The notes beneath the pieces were generated by a model. The model saw nothing but the letters and a program-made list of their open reading frames with translations, was not told the DNA's origin and did no database searches. Source: Azotobacter beijerinckii (lineage in GTDB: Bacteria; Pseudomonadota; Gammaproteobacteria; Pseudomonadales; Pseudomonadaceae). From it: a DNA stretch of 38,009 nucleotides. The DNA lies in contig NZ_FOFJ01000035.1 of the NCBI RefSeq assembly GCF_900110885.1, forward strand, positions 1 through 38,009, read 5' to 3'. A program made the position numbers and the translations under genes. Shown here in pieces: positions 21,736 to 32,699 of the stretch (position 1 is its first letter; every line of letters begins with the position of its first letter).

Positions 21736-24700
21736 TCAGCCCCCTGCCGTCCCGCGCGAGCCGCTCTGCGCCAGGTCCGCCAGCTCGCGGTTGGCGACCG
21801 CGAACATCGCATAGTCGGCGGCACCGGCCGCGCGCAGCTCGGCCAGGGTCACCCGCCAGCGCTCGACCATCGGCTGATTCTGTTCCAGCCAGAGTGCCAC
21901 CCGCGCCTCGACCTCCTCCGCTCCGCCGACCATCTTCAGCAGGGCGATGGTAATGGCGCGCTGCTGCCAGTCCATGTCGTCGCGGAACGCCTCCCGGGCC
22001 AGCGCCTGCCACTGGCTCTCGACCGGCAGGTTGGTGATCTGCTGCAGGAACCAGGGCAGCTCCAGGGCGCCGCCGACCGCGAAGTGTGCGGCCGCCACCA
22101 CCGCCGGCTCGTGCCCGGTGACGTCGGCCGCCTCGAGGATCGGCAGCAGGGTGTACAGGTAGCCGGTGCCGGCGACCAGCCGCGCCAGCAACTCCGGCAC
22201 CCCGGCCTCGGCATAGGCGCGGTAACGCAGCTGCCACTGCTTGCGGGTGCTGCCTTCGAGCAGCTCGTCGAGCTTCAGGCCGAGGGCGGCGACCCGCGGG
22301 CCGAAGTGCGCCACGTCGCGGGCGGCATCCAGCTCGCCGCGGCGGTTGCGCAGGAACCAGCGGGTGGCGCGCCGGCCCAGGCGGGTCAGCTCGTCCATCA
22401 GGGTCAGCTGCAGCTCGGCGGGGACCTGGTAGTCGAGCGCCTCGATCTGCCGGAACCAGTGCGGCAGGTGGAAGATGTCGCGGACGATCACGTAGGCCTC
22501 GGCCACCGCGGCGGCCTCCATGCCGGTGGACTCCTTGAGGCGCTGCACGAAAGTGATGCCCATGTGGTTGACCAGATCGTTGGCGATCTGCGTGGCGACG
22601 ATCTCCCGGCGCAGCCGGTGGCTGCGCATCAGCGCGCCGAAGCGCTCCACCAGCCGCGGCGGGAAGGCGCCCTCCATGTCGCGGATCAGGTAGTCGTCGT
22701 CCGGTACCGGGGAGTCCAGCAGGGCCTCCTTGAGGTCGATCTTGCTGTAGGAAATCAGCACCGCCAGCTCCGGACGGGTCAGGCTGCTGCCGCCGGCGAG
22801 GCGCTCGGCGAGCTGCTCGTCGCTCGGCAGGAATTCCAGGGCGCGATCCAGCCGTCCGGCATGCTCCAGCGCGTCGATCAGCCGGCGGTATTCGCCCGGA
22901 TGCAGGCGCGCACGGCGCTCCGCCAGGGACAGCGCCTGGGTCTGCTTGTAGATGTTGTTCAGCACCAGCTCGGCCACCGCATCGGTCATCTCGAGGAGCA
23001 GCCGGTCACGCTGCTTGCCGGTCATGTCGCCGGCGGCCAGTACCTCGCCGAGGAGGATCTTGATGTTCACCTCGTGGTCGGAACAGTCGACCCCGCCGGC
23101 GTTGTCGATGAAATCGGTGTTGCCGGCGCCACCCTTGAGGCAGTACTCGACCCGACCGAGCTGGCTCATGCCGAGGTTGCCGCCCTCGCCCACCACCTTG
23201 GCATGCAGTTCGCTGCCGTTGACCCGCACCGCGTCGTTGGCCTTGTCGCCGATGTCCGCGTGGCTTTCCAGGCTGGACTTCACATAGGTGCCGATGCCGC
23301 CGTTCCACAGCAGGTCGACCGGCGCCCGGAGCAGGGCGCCGATCAGCTCGTTGGGGGGCAGCCGCTCGGCGGCGATGGCGAAGCGCTCCTGCATCTGCGG
23401 GCTGATCCGGATGCTCTTGGCGCTGCGCGGGAACACCCCGCCACCGGGCGAGATCAGCGCCGGGTCGTAGTCGGCCCAGCTCGAGCGCGGCAGGTCGAAC
23501 AGCCGCTGGCGCTCGGCGAAGCTGCGCGCCGGGTCCGGATCGGGATCGACGAACACGTGCCGGTGATCGAAAGCCGCCACCAGGCGCATGCTCGGCGACT
23601 GCAATAGGCCGTTGCCGAACACGTCGCCGGACATATCGCCGATGCCGATCACGACGAACGGGTCCTTCTGCACGTCGATGCCCCGCTCGCGGAAGTGGCG
23701 CTGCACCGAGACCCAGCCGCCGCGGGCGGTGATGCCCATCTTCTTGTGGTCGTAGCCGCTGGAGCCACCGGAGGCGAAGGCGTCGCCGAGCCAGAAGCCG
23801 TAGTCGGCGGCGATGCCGTTGGCGATGTTGGAGAAGCTCGCCGTGCCCTTGTCGGCAGCCACCACCAGGTAGGGATCGTCGCCGTCGTGGCGCACCACGC
23901 CGGGCGGCGGCACCAACTGGCCGTCCTTCAGGTTGTCGGTGAGATCGAGCAGCCCGGAGACAAAGGTCCGGTAGCAGGCGATCGCCTCGGCCTGGATCTC
24001 GTCCCGCGAGCCGCCCGCCGGCAGCCTTCGCGGGACGAAGCCGCCCTTGGCACCGACCGGCACGATCACCGCGTTCTTCACCTGCTGGGCCTTGACCAGG
24101 CCGAGCACCTCGGTGCGGTAGTCCTCCTCGCGGTCCGACCAGCGCAGGCCGCCGCGGGCCACCTTGCCGCCGCGCAGATGGACGCCCTCGACCCGCGGCG
24201 AGTAGACGAAGATCTCGTAGCGCGGCACCGGCCGCGGCAGCTCCGGGATGCTCCGCGGATCGAGCTTGACGCTGATATGCCCCTTCGCCCGGCCCGCGGC
24301 GTCCGTCTGGTAGAAATTGGTGCGCAGGGTGGCCTTGATCAGGTCCAGGTAGCGGCGCAGGATGCGGTCCTCGTTGAGCACCTCGACCCGGTCCAGGGCG
24401 CCGAGGATCGCCTGCTCGAGGCGCTGCTGCTTGTCTTCCAGCTCCTCGCCGGCGATCCGCCGCGCCAGGTAGAAGCGGGTGCGGAACAGGCGCACCAGCT
24501 CGCGGGCGATGTCGGTGTGGTTGAGCAGCGCGGCGGCGATGTAGCCGAGGTCGAAGCCCAGGCGAATCTGCTTCAGGTAACGGGCGTAGGTGCGCAGCAG
24601 GGCGACCTCGCGCCAGGGCATGGCGGCGCTCAGCACCAGGCGGTTGAAGGCGTCGTTCTCGGCATCGCCGCGCATGATGTGGATGAAGGCGTCCTGCAGG

Positions 24701-26601
24701 GTGTCGTTGAGCTGCTGCAGGTCCAACTCCTGGCCCTCGCCGCAGGTGAAGGCGAAGTCGTGGATCCAGAACTCGCGGCCGTCGCGCCGGCGCAGCGGAT
24801 AGGGAAATTCGCCGAGCACGCGCAGGCCGAGGTTCTCCAGCACCGGCAGCAGGTCGGAGAGCGGCAGCGGGGTGTCGGCGTGGTAGATCTTGCCGTGCAG
24901 CTGGCGGTCGCCGTGCAGCAGCGGCTGGTAGAAGCCCATCACCAGCGGCTGCTCGTCGCCCAGGCTGAGCAGGTGCTGCATGTCCACCACCGCCGAGTGG
25001 GGCACGAAGCGCTCCCGGTAGCCGGCCGGAAAGCCCTGCGGAAAATCCGCCAGCAGGTTGGTGCCCTGGGCCTCGCCGAAGCTCTCCACCAGCAGGTCGG
25101 CATAGTCGTCGGTCCAGGAGCGGCAGGCCTGGATCATCTCCTGCTCCAGGCGCTGCGAGTCGAACTCGACCTGATCGGCCGGATTCACCCGCAGGATGAA
25201 CTGCACCCGCGCCAGGATGGATTCGGAGAAGTACACCCAGAACTCGCAGTCGCTGGCCTTGAGGCGCTCCATCAACAGCCGCTGCATCTTCTGGCGGATC
25301 TCGGTGGAGTAGATCTCCCGCGGCACGTAGGCCAGGCCGTAGACGAAGCGGCCATAAGGGGCCTTGCGCAGGAACAGACGCAGCCGGTTGCGCTCCTGGA
25401 TCTGCACGATACTGATCGCGATGCTCAGCAGCTCGTCCAGCGGCGTCTGGAACAGGTCGTCGCGCGGCAGCACCTCGAGCACCTGGGCCAACTCCCGACT
25501 GAGGTGCCCGCTGTTCTCGAAGCCGGCGCGGCGCTCGATCTCGGCGACCTTGCGGCGGATGCAGGGAATGCGCCGCACGCTCTCGTTGTACACCGTGGCG
25601 GTGTACAGGCCCATGAAGCGGTATTCCTTCACCACCCGCCCGGCGGCGTCCAGTTCGCGCAGGGAAACGTAGTCCGGATAGGCCGGGCGATGCACGCGGG
25701 AGGGCTGCGAGGACTTGGCGAAGGACAGCACCAGCGGCTCGCGCAGATAGCCCAGCGCCTGGGCCTCGATGTGCAGGAACTCCTCGTCGAGACCGGTACG
25801 CAGGCGCTTGCTGAGGCCGAGCAGGGAGCGCTCGTCGTAGAGCATGCGCCCGCCGCCGTCCGAGGCGTCCGCCACCCTGAACTCCTCGTAGCCGAGAAAG
25901 GTGAAGTGGTCCTCCAGCAGCCACAGCATGAACGCCTTGATCTCCACCAACTCCTCGGCGTCCACCTTGAGCGGCGCCCGCTCCAGCCAGTCGAGCAGCG
26001 CCCGGGCACAGGAGGTCATCGGCACGAAATCGCCGACCGCCAGGCGCACCTCGGCGAACACCTCGTACAGGCTCTGCTCCAGTTCGCGCTGCTCGGCAGG
26101 ACTGGCGCAACGGTCGATCTCGGCGAAGATCAGCGCCTCCTGGCGCAGTTCCTCTCCCCGGCTGCTTCTGGGCAGAACCTCCAGAAGCTCTCCAGCGGCG
26201 TTGCGCCGCACGCAGAACATGCCGCCCAGCAGGCTGTGGATGCCATGGCCGCGACGGTTCAGCTCGATGCGCAGGGAGTCGACCAGAAAGGACATGTCCG
26301 GGTGCAGCACCTGCACCAGGCTGTGGCTGGACAGCCAGCCGTGCTTCTCGTAATCGGGATTGAACACCTGCACCTGCGGCTGCGCCGGATCGAAACGCCC
26401 CAGCAGGCGCCAGGCCGACAGGGTACAACCGACCAGGTCGGAAAGCCGCCGCTCGACCAACTCGTCGAGGGCGGCAACGGCAAAGAACTGTTCGGCGAAC
26501 AAAGCCACCTGGGGCAGCAGCCGCTCGTCCAGATGCGGCGCCAGGGCTGCCTGCAGCTGCGCCTGGAAGTCGGCCTTGCTGTCGGCTGTGAAGAAGGCCA
26601 T
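21736..26601 (-). CDS. gdhB: NAD-specific glutamate dehydrogenase, ~180-kDa class
   Basis: This giant enzyme (1621 aa, the size of P. aeruginosa GdhB) deaminates glutamate to 2-oxoglutarate with NAD+, feeding amino-acid and arginine catabolism into the TCA cycle. The N-terminal ~700 residues form the regulatory, ACT-like part. The central dehydrogenase core includes GGKVARGGLRWSDREEDYRT, the catalytic-lysine segment VPVGAKGGFV (Lys near residue 852) and the dinucleotide-fold region FVVIGIGDMSGDVFGNG. A long helical C-terminal region is specific to this class. The frame is uninterrupted over 4.9 kb. GGAG lies before the ATG and a TATGCT-like -10 is seen upstream. From memory it is PAO1 PA3068. 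Confidence 0.96.
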   Translation of the reverse strand: MAFFTADSKADFQAQLQAALAPHLDERLLPQVALFAEQFFAVAALDELVERRLSDLVGCTLSAWRLLGRFDPAQPQVQVFNPDYEKHGWLSSHSLVQVLHPDMSFLVDSLRIELNRRGHGIHSLLGGMFCVRRNAAGELLEVLPRSSRGEELRQEALIFAEIDRCASPAEQRELEQSLYEVFAEVRLAVGDFVPMTSCARALLDWLERAPLKVDAEELVEIKAFMLWLLEDHFTFLGYEEFRVADASDGGGRMLYDERSLLGLSKRLRTGLDEEFLHIEAQALGYLREPLVLSFAKSSQPSRVHRPAYPDYVSLRELDAAGRVVKEYRFMGLYTATVYNESVRRIPCIRRKVAEIERRAGFENSGHLSRELAQVLEVLPRDDLFQTPLDELLSIAISIVQIQERNRLRLFLRKAPYGRFVYGLAYVPREIYSTEIRQKMQRLLMERLKASDCEFWVYFSESILARVQFILRVNPADQVEFDSQRLEQEMIQACRSWTDDYADLLVESFGEAQGTNLLADFPQGFPAGYRERFVPHSAVVDMQHLLSLGDEQPLVMGFYQPLLHGDRQLHGKIYHADTPLPLSDLLPVLENLGLRVLGEFPYPLRRRDGREFWIHDFAFTCGEGQELDLQQLNDTLQDAFIHIMRGDAENDAFNRLVLSAAMPWREVALLRTYARYLKQIRLGFDLGYIAAALLNHTDIARELVRLFRTRFYLARRIAGEELEDKQQRLEQAILGALDRVEVLNEDRILRRYLDLIKATLRTNFYQTDAAGRAKGHISVKLDPRSIPELPRPVPRYEIFVYSPRVEGVHLRGGKVARGGLRWSDREEDYRTEVLGLVKAQQVKNAVIVPVGAKGGFVPRRLPAGGSRDEIQAEAIACYRTFVSGLLDLTDNLKDGQLVPPPGVVRHDGDDPYLVVAADKGTASFSNIANGIAADYGFWLGDAFASGGSSGYDHKKMGITARGGWVSVQRHFRERGIDVQKDPFVVIGIGDMSGDVFGNGLLQSPSMRLVAAFDHRHVFVDPDPDPARSFAERQRLFDLPRSSWADYDPALISPGGGVFPRSAKSIRISPQMQERFAIAAERLPPNELIGALLRAPVDLLWNGGIGTYVKSSLESHADIGDKANDAVRVNGSELHAKVVGEGGNLGMSQLGRVEYCLKGGAGNTDFIDNAGGVDCSDHEVNIKILLGEVLAAGDMTGKQRDRLLLEMTDAVAELVLNNIYKQTQALSLAERRARLHPGEYRRLIDALEHAGRLDRALEFLPSDEQLAERLAGGSSLTRPELAVLISYSKIDLKEALLDSPVPDDDYLIRDMEGAFPPRLVERFGALMRSHRLRREIVATQIANDLVNHMGITFVQRLKESTGMEAAAVAEAYVIVRDIFHLPHWFRQIEALDYQVPAELQLTLMDELTRLGRRATRWFLRNRRGELDAARDVAHFGPRVAALGLKLDELLEGSTRKQWQLRYRAYAEAGVPELLARLVAGTGYLYTLLPILEAADVTGHEPAVVAAAHFAVGGALELPWFLQQITNLPVESQWQALAREAFRDDMDWQQRAITIALLKMVGGAEEVEARVALWLEQNQPMVERWRVTLAELRAAGAADYAMFAVANRELADLAQSGSRGTAGG

Positions 26602-26751
26602 GGTTATGCTCCGAAGTTATTCCTGGATGTAGCATAGGCTCCCCCAGGCCCGCCCACGCCCGCCCTGTATCCGGGAGCCGGCCGGTGCCTCCCCCCCGCG
26701 GCAGGTGCCCCGAGCCTTGCACACGCCGCCTCTGGAGCCTGAAACACCCCC
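26602..26751. promoter_or_regulatory. Divergent promoter region gdhB / mprF
   Basis: This 150-base spacer separates divergent genes. On the gdhB side, TATGCT around 26630 is a possible -10, and a GGAG ribosome binding site stands close to the ATG. On the mprF side the sequence is C-rich with no obvious -10; a CTGGAGCC motif near 26732 may be the ribosome binding site. No known operator is recognised. Confidence 0.4.
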
Positions 26752-29382
26752 ATGGAAATCACACCCAACCGCTCGGCCCTCGCGGCCTGCGCCAAGCTGC
26801 TGCAGCCCCTCGCGCACCGGCTCCGTGCGCTCGGCGAATACCGCACCACCCTGGCCTCGCTCTTCACGCTGCTGGTCTTCGGCCTGGCGCTGATCGCCTG
26901 CCGCCGCCTGCTCGACACCCTGGACCCGCAGCACCTGCACCAGGCCCTGCTCGCCGTGCCGCACAGCGACCTGGGGCTGGCCCTGCTGGCTACCGCGGGC
27001 GGCTACGCCGCCCTGCTCGGCTACGAATGGTCGGCCTGCCGCTACGCCGGGGCGCGCCTGCCGCCGTCCAGCCTGCTGCTCGGCGGCTTCTGCGCCTTCG
27101 CCATCGGCAACTCCGTCGGCCTCTCGCTGCTCACCGGCGGCGGCGTGCGCTACCGGCTGTACAGCCGGTACGGCCTGAGCGGCACGGAGGTCGCAAAGAT
27201 GAGCCTGTTCGCCAGCCTGTCGCTGGGCTGCACGCTGCCCCTGCTGGCCGCCGGCGCCGCGCTGCTCGACCTGCCGCGGGCAAGCGCCGCCCTGCACGTC
27301 GCCGAAGCCCCCCTCGCCGCCCTCGCCGCCGCCGTGCTGCTGGGCTATGCCGTGCTGGTGCTGCTGCTCTGGCGGCACGCCACGCCGGACGCCCAGAACC
27401 CGCAGGTGATCCGCGCCCGCCTCGGCCGCTACGGCCTGAACCTGCCCGGGGCGCGCCTGAGCGCGCTGCAGCTGCTCATTGCCATCGCCGACATGCTGGC
27501 CGCCGCCGGCGTGCTCTATGTCCTGCTGCCGGAGACGCCGCCCTTCGGCAGCTTCCTGCTGGTCTACCTGGTAGCCCTGGCCGCCGGCGTGCTCAGCCAC
27601 GTGCCGGGCGGCGTCGGGGTGTTCGAAGTGATCCTGCTCGCCGCCTTCGGCCAGAGCCTCGGTACCGCGCCGCTGGCCGCCGCCCTGCTGCTCTACCGGC
27701 TGATCTACATGGTCCTGCCGCTGCTGCTGGCCTGCCTGCTGCTGCTCGGCAACGAGGCCCGCCGCCTGACCCGCGCCGGCCTGCGCCTGGCGTCCGGCCT
27801 GGCGGCGCCGGTGCTGGCCCTGCAGGTGTTCATCGCCGGCATCGTACTGCTGTTCTCCGGCGCCACGCCAAGCCTCGACGACCGCCTGGAGCCGCTGAGC
27901 TATCTGGTACCGCTGCAGCTGATCGAGCTTTCCCACCTGGGTTCCAGCCTGATCGGCGTGGTCTGCCTGCTGCTCGCCCAGGGCCTGCGCCGGCAGCTCT
28001 CGGCCGCCTGGGCGCTGACCCTGGTGGTGCTGCTGGCCGCCGCCCTGCTCTCGCTGCTCAAGGGCTTCGACTGGGAGGAATCCGCGGTGCTGATCGGCAC
28101 CGCGGCCCTGCTGGCGCTGTTTCGCAAGGCCTTCTACCGCCCCAGCCGGCTGCTCGAACTGCCCGGCTCGCCGCCGATCATGGTGGCGACCCTCGGCGTG
28201 CTGGCGGCCAGTACCTGGCTGCTGCTGTTCGTCTACCAGGACCTGCCCTACAGCCACACCCTGTGGTGGCAGTTCGAACTGGACGGCAACGCTCCCCGCG
28301 GCCTGCGAGCCCTGCTGGCGAGCAGCTTGGCGCTGCTGGTGCTCGGCCTGATCTGGCTGCTGCGCAGCCCGCCGCCGCCGCTGCACGCGCCCACGCCCGA
28401 AGAACTCGGGCAGGCCTTCGCCGCGGTCCGCGCCTCCCAGCAGCCGGAAGGCGCGCTGGCACTCTCCGGCGACAAGGCCCTGCTGTTCGACGGCGAGCGC
28501 CGCGCCTTTCTCATGTATGCCCGGCGCGGCCGCAGCATGGTCGCGCTGTTCGACCCGGTGGGCACGTCCGAGCAACGTGCCGAGCTGATCTGGCAGTTCC
28601 GCGACCTGTGCGACCTGCACCACCGGCGGCCGGTGTTCTACCAGGTGCGCGCGGAAAACCTGCCGCACTACATGGACATCGGCCTGATCGCCCTCAAGCT
28701 GGGCGAAGAAGCGAAGGTCGACCTCCGCCAGTTCGACCTCGACAGCACGGGCAAGGACATGAAGGACCTGCGCTACACCTGGAACCGCGGCCAGCGCGAC
28801 GGCCTCAGCCTGGTGTTCCACGAGCGCGGCCTGGCGCCGCTGGCCGAGCTGGAGGAAATCTCCGCGGCCTGGCTGGCCGGCAAGAAGGTCCGCGAGAAGG
28901 GCTTCTCCCTCGGCCGCTTCAACCCGGACTACCTGCAGTACTTCCGCATCGTGGTGGTCCATCACCAGGGCCGGCCGGTGGCCTTCGCCAACCTGCTGGA
29001 AACCGACAGCCCGGAAATCGCCAGCCTCGACCTGATGCGCGTGCATCCGGGCGCGCCGAAACTGACCATGGAATTCCTCATGCTCGGCGTGCTGCTGCAC
29101 TTCAAGGCCCGCGGCGGCAGCTTCTTCAGCCTCGGCATGGTACCGCTCTCCGGCATGCTGCCGCGGCGCGGCGCTCCGCTGCCGCAACGCCTCGGCGCGC
29201 TGGTGTTCCAGAACGCCGAGTATTTCTACAACTTCCAGGGCCTGCGCCGCTTCAAGGAAAAGTTCCACCCGCAGTGGGAACCGCGCTACCTCGCGGTGCC
29301 TGCCGGGCTCGACCCGCTGCTGGCCCTGGCCGACACCGCCGCGCTGATCGCCGGCGGCCTTTCCGGACTGGTGAAACGCTGA
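26752..29382 (+). CDS. mprF: Bifunctional phosphatidylglycerol flippase / aminoacyltransferase MprF
   Basis: MprF moves Ala or Lys from aminoacyl-tRNA to phosphatidylglycerol and flips the product to the outer leaflet, lowering negative surface charge and sensitivity to cationic peptides and acid. The 876-aa product has an N-terminal flippase domain with about 13-14 membrane helices (residues ~35-540). Its SLLTGGGVRYRLYSRYGLSG and SHVPGGVGVFEVILL signatures are clear. The C-terminal cytosolic DUF2156/GNAT-like synthase domain (~545-876) includes GDKALLFDGERRAFLMYARR, EKGFSLGRFNPDYL and NFQGLRRFKEKFHPQW. The P. aeruginosa protein makes alanyl-PG, so Ala is the likely donor, but that is not readable here. 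Its stop overlaps the virJ-family start. Confidence 0.95.
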   Translation: MEITPNRSALAACAKLLQPLAHRLRALGEYRTTLASLFTLLVFGLALIACRRLLDTLDPQHLHQALLAVPHSDLGLALLATAGGYAALLGYEWSACRYAGARLPPSSLLLGGFCAFAIGNSVGLSLLTGGGVRYRLYSRYGLSGTEVAKMSLFASLSLGCTLPLLAAGAALLDLPRASAALHVAEAPLAALAAAVLLGYAVLVLLLWRHATPDAQNPQVIRARLGRYGLNLPGARLSALQLLIAIADMLAAAGVLYVLLPETPPFGSFLLVYLVALAAGVLSHVPGGVGVFEVILLAAFGQSLGTAPLAAALLLYRLIYMVLPLLLACLLLLGNEARRLTRAGLRLASGLAAPVLALQVFIAGIVLLFSGATPSLDDRLEPLSYLVPLQLIELSHLGSSLIGVVCLLLAQGLRRQLSAAWALTLVVLLAAALLSLLKGFDWEESAVLIGTAALLALFRKAFYRPSRLLELPGSPPIMVATLGVLAASTWLLLFVYQDLPYSHTLWWQFELDGNAPRGLRALLASSLALLVLGLIWLLRSPPPPLHAPTPEELGQAFAAVRASQQPEGALALSGDKALLFDGERRAFLMYARRGRSMVALFDPVGTSEQRAELIWQFRDLCDLHHRRPVFYQVRAENLPHYMDIGLIALKLGEEAKVDLRQFDLDSTGKDMKDLRYTWNRGQRDGLSLVFHERGLAPLAELEEISAAWLAGKKVREKGFSLGRFNPDYLQYFRIVVVHHQGRPVAFANLLETDSPEIASLDLMRVHPGAPKLTMEFLMLGVLLHFKARGGSFFSLGMVPLSGMLPRRGAPLPQRLGALVFQNAEYFYNFQGLRRFKEKFHPQWEPRYLAVPAGLDPLLALADTAALIAGGLSGLVKR

Positions 29383-30650
29383 TGCGCCGACGCTCCGCCC
29401 TGTTGCTCCTGCTTTTTTCCTTCCTGTTCCTACTGCTCGCCGCGGGCATTGCCTGGCTCCTGCTGCGCCAGCCGGCCCCGAGTCTCGAGCAACGCACCCT
29501 GGCCGACGGCAGCCCGCTGCAACTGGTGGCCCCCGGCGGCCCGGTGCGCCAGCGGGTGCTCCTGCTGCTCTCCGCCGAGGCCCACCCGCAGCCGGCCCGC
29601 CTGCTCGAACTGGCCAGCGCCCATGCCACCGAGCTGGCCATCCTGACTCTGGACGAGGAGACGGATTGTCGCCGCCCGCTGCGGCAGCTCGACGACGCCC
29701 TCGCCCAGCTCGACGGCCCGCCCGACCTGGTCGCCGGCGACGGCCCCGGCGCCCAGTTGGCCTGGCGCTGGCTGGCCGGGCAGAACCGCGACCAGGCGCA
29801 GGCGCTGTCGATCGGCTTTCGCCTGGACCAGCCGGCCTGCGCCGAACCGGTGCCGCAGACGGCAGCGCACGGCCGCTGGCACGCCGTCTGGAACGACAAC
29901 CCGGACGACGCCAGCGCCCGCTTCGCCCGCGCCCAGGCCAATGCCGAAACGCAGATCGCCGCCTACGACACACCCGCCGAGCGCCTGCTGCTGGACCACC
30001 TCGGCCGGCTGCTGGAAGGCCGCGCCGATCCCCTGCCGCTGGTCGAGGTGCCAGCCGCCGGGGCCGGCGACACGGTGGTGGTCCTCTACTCCGGCGACGG
30101 CGGCTGGCGCGACCTCGACCGCGACGTCGCCGGCGAGCTGGCCCGGCGCGGCTACCCGGTGGTCGGCGTCGACTGCCTGCGCTACTTCTGGGACCACAAG
30201 TCGCCGGAACAGGCCGCTGCCGACCTCGCCCGGATCATGCGCAGCTACCGCGAGCGCTGGGGCGCCCGGCGCTTCGTGCTGATCGGCTACTCCTTCGGCG
30301 CCGACGTGCTGCCGGCCATCTACAATCGCCTCGATGCCGCCGCCCAAGCCTCGGTGGACAGCCTGCTGCTGCTCTCCCTGGCGCGCAGCGGCAGCTTCGA
30401 GATCGAGGTCCAGGGCTGGCTCGGCACGGCAGGCCAGGAGGCCCCCACCGGCCCGGAACTGGCCCGCCTGCCGGCGGCCAAGACGTTCTGCGTCTACGGT
30501 AGCGAGGAAATCGACGAGAGCGGCTGCACCCAGCCGCAGAGCCTGGGCGAAAAGCTCGAGCTGCCGGGCGGGCACCATTACGACTACGACTACCCGGCGC
30601 TGAGCAAGCGCCTCATCGCCGCGATCCGGGCCCGCCAGAGCAGGCACTGA
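29382..30650 (+). CDS. VirJ/AcvB-family periplasmic hydrolase, probable aminoacyl-PG hydrolase
   Basis: The 422-aa product has a strong N-terminal signal/anchor (LLLLLFSFLFLLLAAGIAWL). The VirJ-type alpha/beta hydrolase domain spans about residues 220-420 and has VVVLYSGDGGWRDLDRDVAG, the FWDHKSPEQ segment, the serine elbow GYSFGADV (Ser304) and LPGGHHYDYDY with its histidine. In Agrobacterium, Rhizobium (AtvA) and Pseudomonas the homologue sits beside mprF/lpiA. Proteins of this group, including PAO1 PA0919, are reported to hydrolyse aminoacyl-phosphatidylglycerol. The one-base overlap with the mprF stop (TGATG) indicates translational coupling. A hairpin with a T-rich tail follows. Confidence 0.88.
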   Translation: MRRRSALLLLLFSFLFLLLAAGIAWLLLRQPAPSLEQRTLADGSPLQLVAPGGPVRQRVLLLLSAEAHPQPARLLELASAHATELAILTLDEETDCRRPLRQLDDALAQLDGPPDLVAGDGPGAQLAWRWLAGQNRDQAQALSIGFRLDQPACAEPVPQTAAHGRWHAVWNDNPDDASARFARAQANAETQIAAYDTPAERLLLDHLGRLLEGRADPLPLVEVPAAGAGDTVVVLYSGDGGWRDLDRDVAGELARRGYPVVGVDCLRYFWDHKSPEQAAADLARIMRSYRERWGARRFVLIGYSFGADVLPAIYNRLDAAAQASVDSLLLLSLARSGSFEIEVQGWLGTAGQEAPTGPELARLPAAKTFCVYGSEEIDESGCTQPQSLGEKLELPGGHHYDYDYPALSKRLIAAIRARQSRH

Positions 30651-30687
30651 AAGAGGCGTCCGCCGCCGCAGGCCCCTCGGGCCAGCG

Positions 30688-30715
30688 GTGGCAGCGTCGC
30701 GCCACGTTTTGTTTT
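30688..30715 (+). terminator. Likely terminator of the mprF-virJ operon
   Basis: GTGGC (30688-30692) pairs with GCCAC (30701-30705) and is followed by GTTTTGTTTT. The stem is short but the T-rich tail is good. It sits between the virJ-family stop and moxR, and its T-rich tail may overlap the moxR promoter. Confidence 0.5.
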
Positions 30716-30777
30716 AAAGTGACGCCCGCTGCCGTGGGCAGCCAAGACCTGCGGTCATTTTCCGGAAGTGGTGAGAG

Positions 30778-31736
<959 letters not shown>

Positions 31737-31737
<1 letters not shown>

Positions 31738-32699
31738 TGCACCCGCAAGCGGCCGGCGAGCCGCGCCCGTCGACGGCTCCGGACGGCGTCCAGGCGAGCC
31801 TGGCCGAGCTGATCGAGATCCGCCACCGGTTGCGCGAGGTGCAGCTGTTCTCCAGCCCGGGCCGGCGCAGCGCGCTGCTCGGCGCGCACCACTCGCGGCT
31901 GCGCGGGCGCGGCGTGGACTTCGACCAGGTGCGCGTCTACCAGGCCGGCGACGACGTGCGCAACATCGACTGGCGGGTCACCGCGCGCACCCAGGAGCCG
32001 CACACCAAGCTGTTCCACGAGGAGCGCGAACGGCCGATCTTCATCCTCGCCGAACAGAGCCGGCAGCTGTTCTTCGGCTCGTCGCGGCAGTTCAAGTCGG
32101 TGCTCGCCGCCCAAGCCGCGGCGCTGATCGGCTGGGCCGCCCTGGAGCACAACGACCGGGTCGGCGGGCTGGTGTTCGGCAGCGGCGCGCCCCACGAGAT
32201 CAAGCCGCGGCGCAGCAAGCAGAGCCTGCTGCAGTTGCTCAACCGCCTGGTCCGCGCCAACCATGCCCTGCACAGCGAACTGCCGGACGAGCCGGACGGC
32301 TTCGGCCTCGCCCTGCGCCGCGCCCGCGAGGTGCTGCGCCCCGGCAGCCTGGTGGTGGTGGTGTGCGACGAGCGCGGGCTGTCCGACAGCGCCGAACGGC
32401 AGTTGCTGCTCCTCGGCCGGCACAGCGAACTGCTGCTCCTGCCGCTCTCCGACCCCCTCGACCACGCCCTGCCCGCCGCCGGGCTGCTGCGCTTCGCCCA
32501 GGACGGTGCCCTGCTCGAACTGGACACCCACGACAGCGAGTTGCGCCAGGCCTACCGCGCCCTCGGCCAGGCACGCCAGGAACGCTGGCAGCGCCTGGCC
32601 GAACGCGTCGGCTGCCTGCTGCTGCCGCTCAGCACCCAGTTCGAACTGATCGAGCAACTGCGCGAGCGGCTGCAACCGCGGCCGGTGAAGCATCCATGA
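31737..32699 (+). CDS. DUF58-domain protein (MoxR partner)
   Basis: The 320-aa cytoplasmic protein carries the DUF58 signature GRGVDFDQVRVYQAGDDVRN, with IDWRVTARTQEPHTKLF directly after. A vWA-like alpha/beta C-terminal half contains FILAEQSRQLFFGS and LVVVVCDERGLS. DUF58 proteins are nearly always encoded with MoxR and are thought to be its client or adaptor. The ATG shares one base with the moxR stop (TGATG), so translation is coupled. Its stop overlaps the next start (ATGA). No membrane segment is seen. Confidence 0.92.

Noticed and set aside
23695..26637. 980-codon open frame opposite gdhB
   Set aside because: Antisense shadow of the dehydrogenase gene, with no recognisable domain.
26617..29973. 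1118-codon open frame opposite mprF and virJ
   Set aside because: Antisense shadow with Gln/Gly/Arg-rich low-complexity translation.
26685..30650. 1321-codon plus-strand frame beginning before mprF
   Set aside because: Only its last part, from 29382, is the real virJ-family gene; the upstream part is out of frame with mprF and low-complexity.
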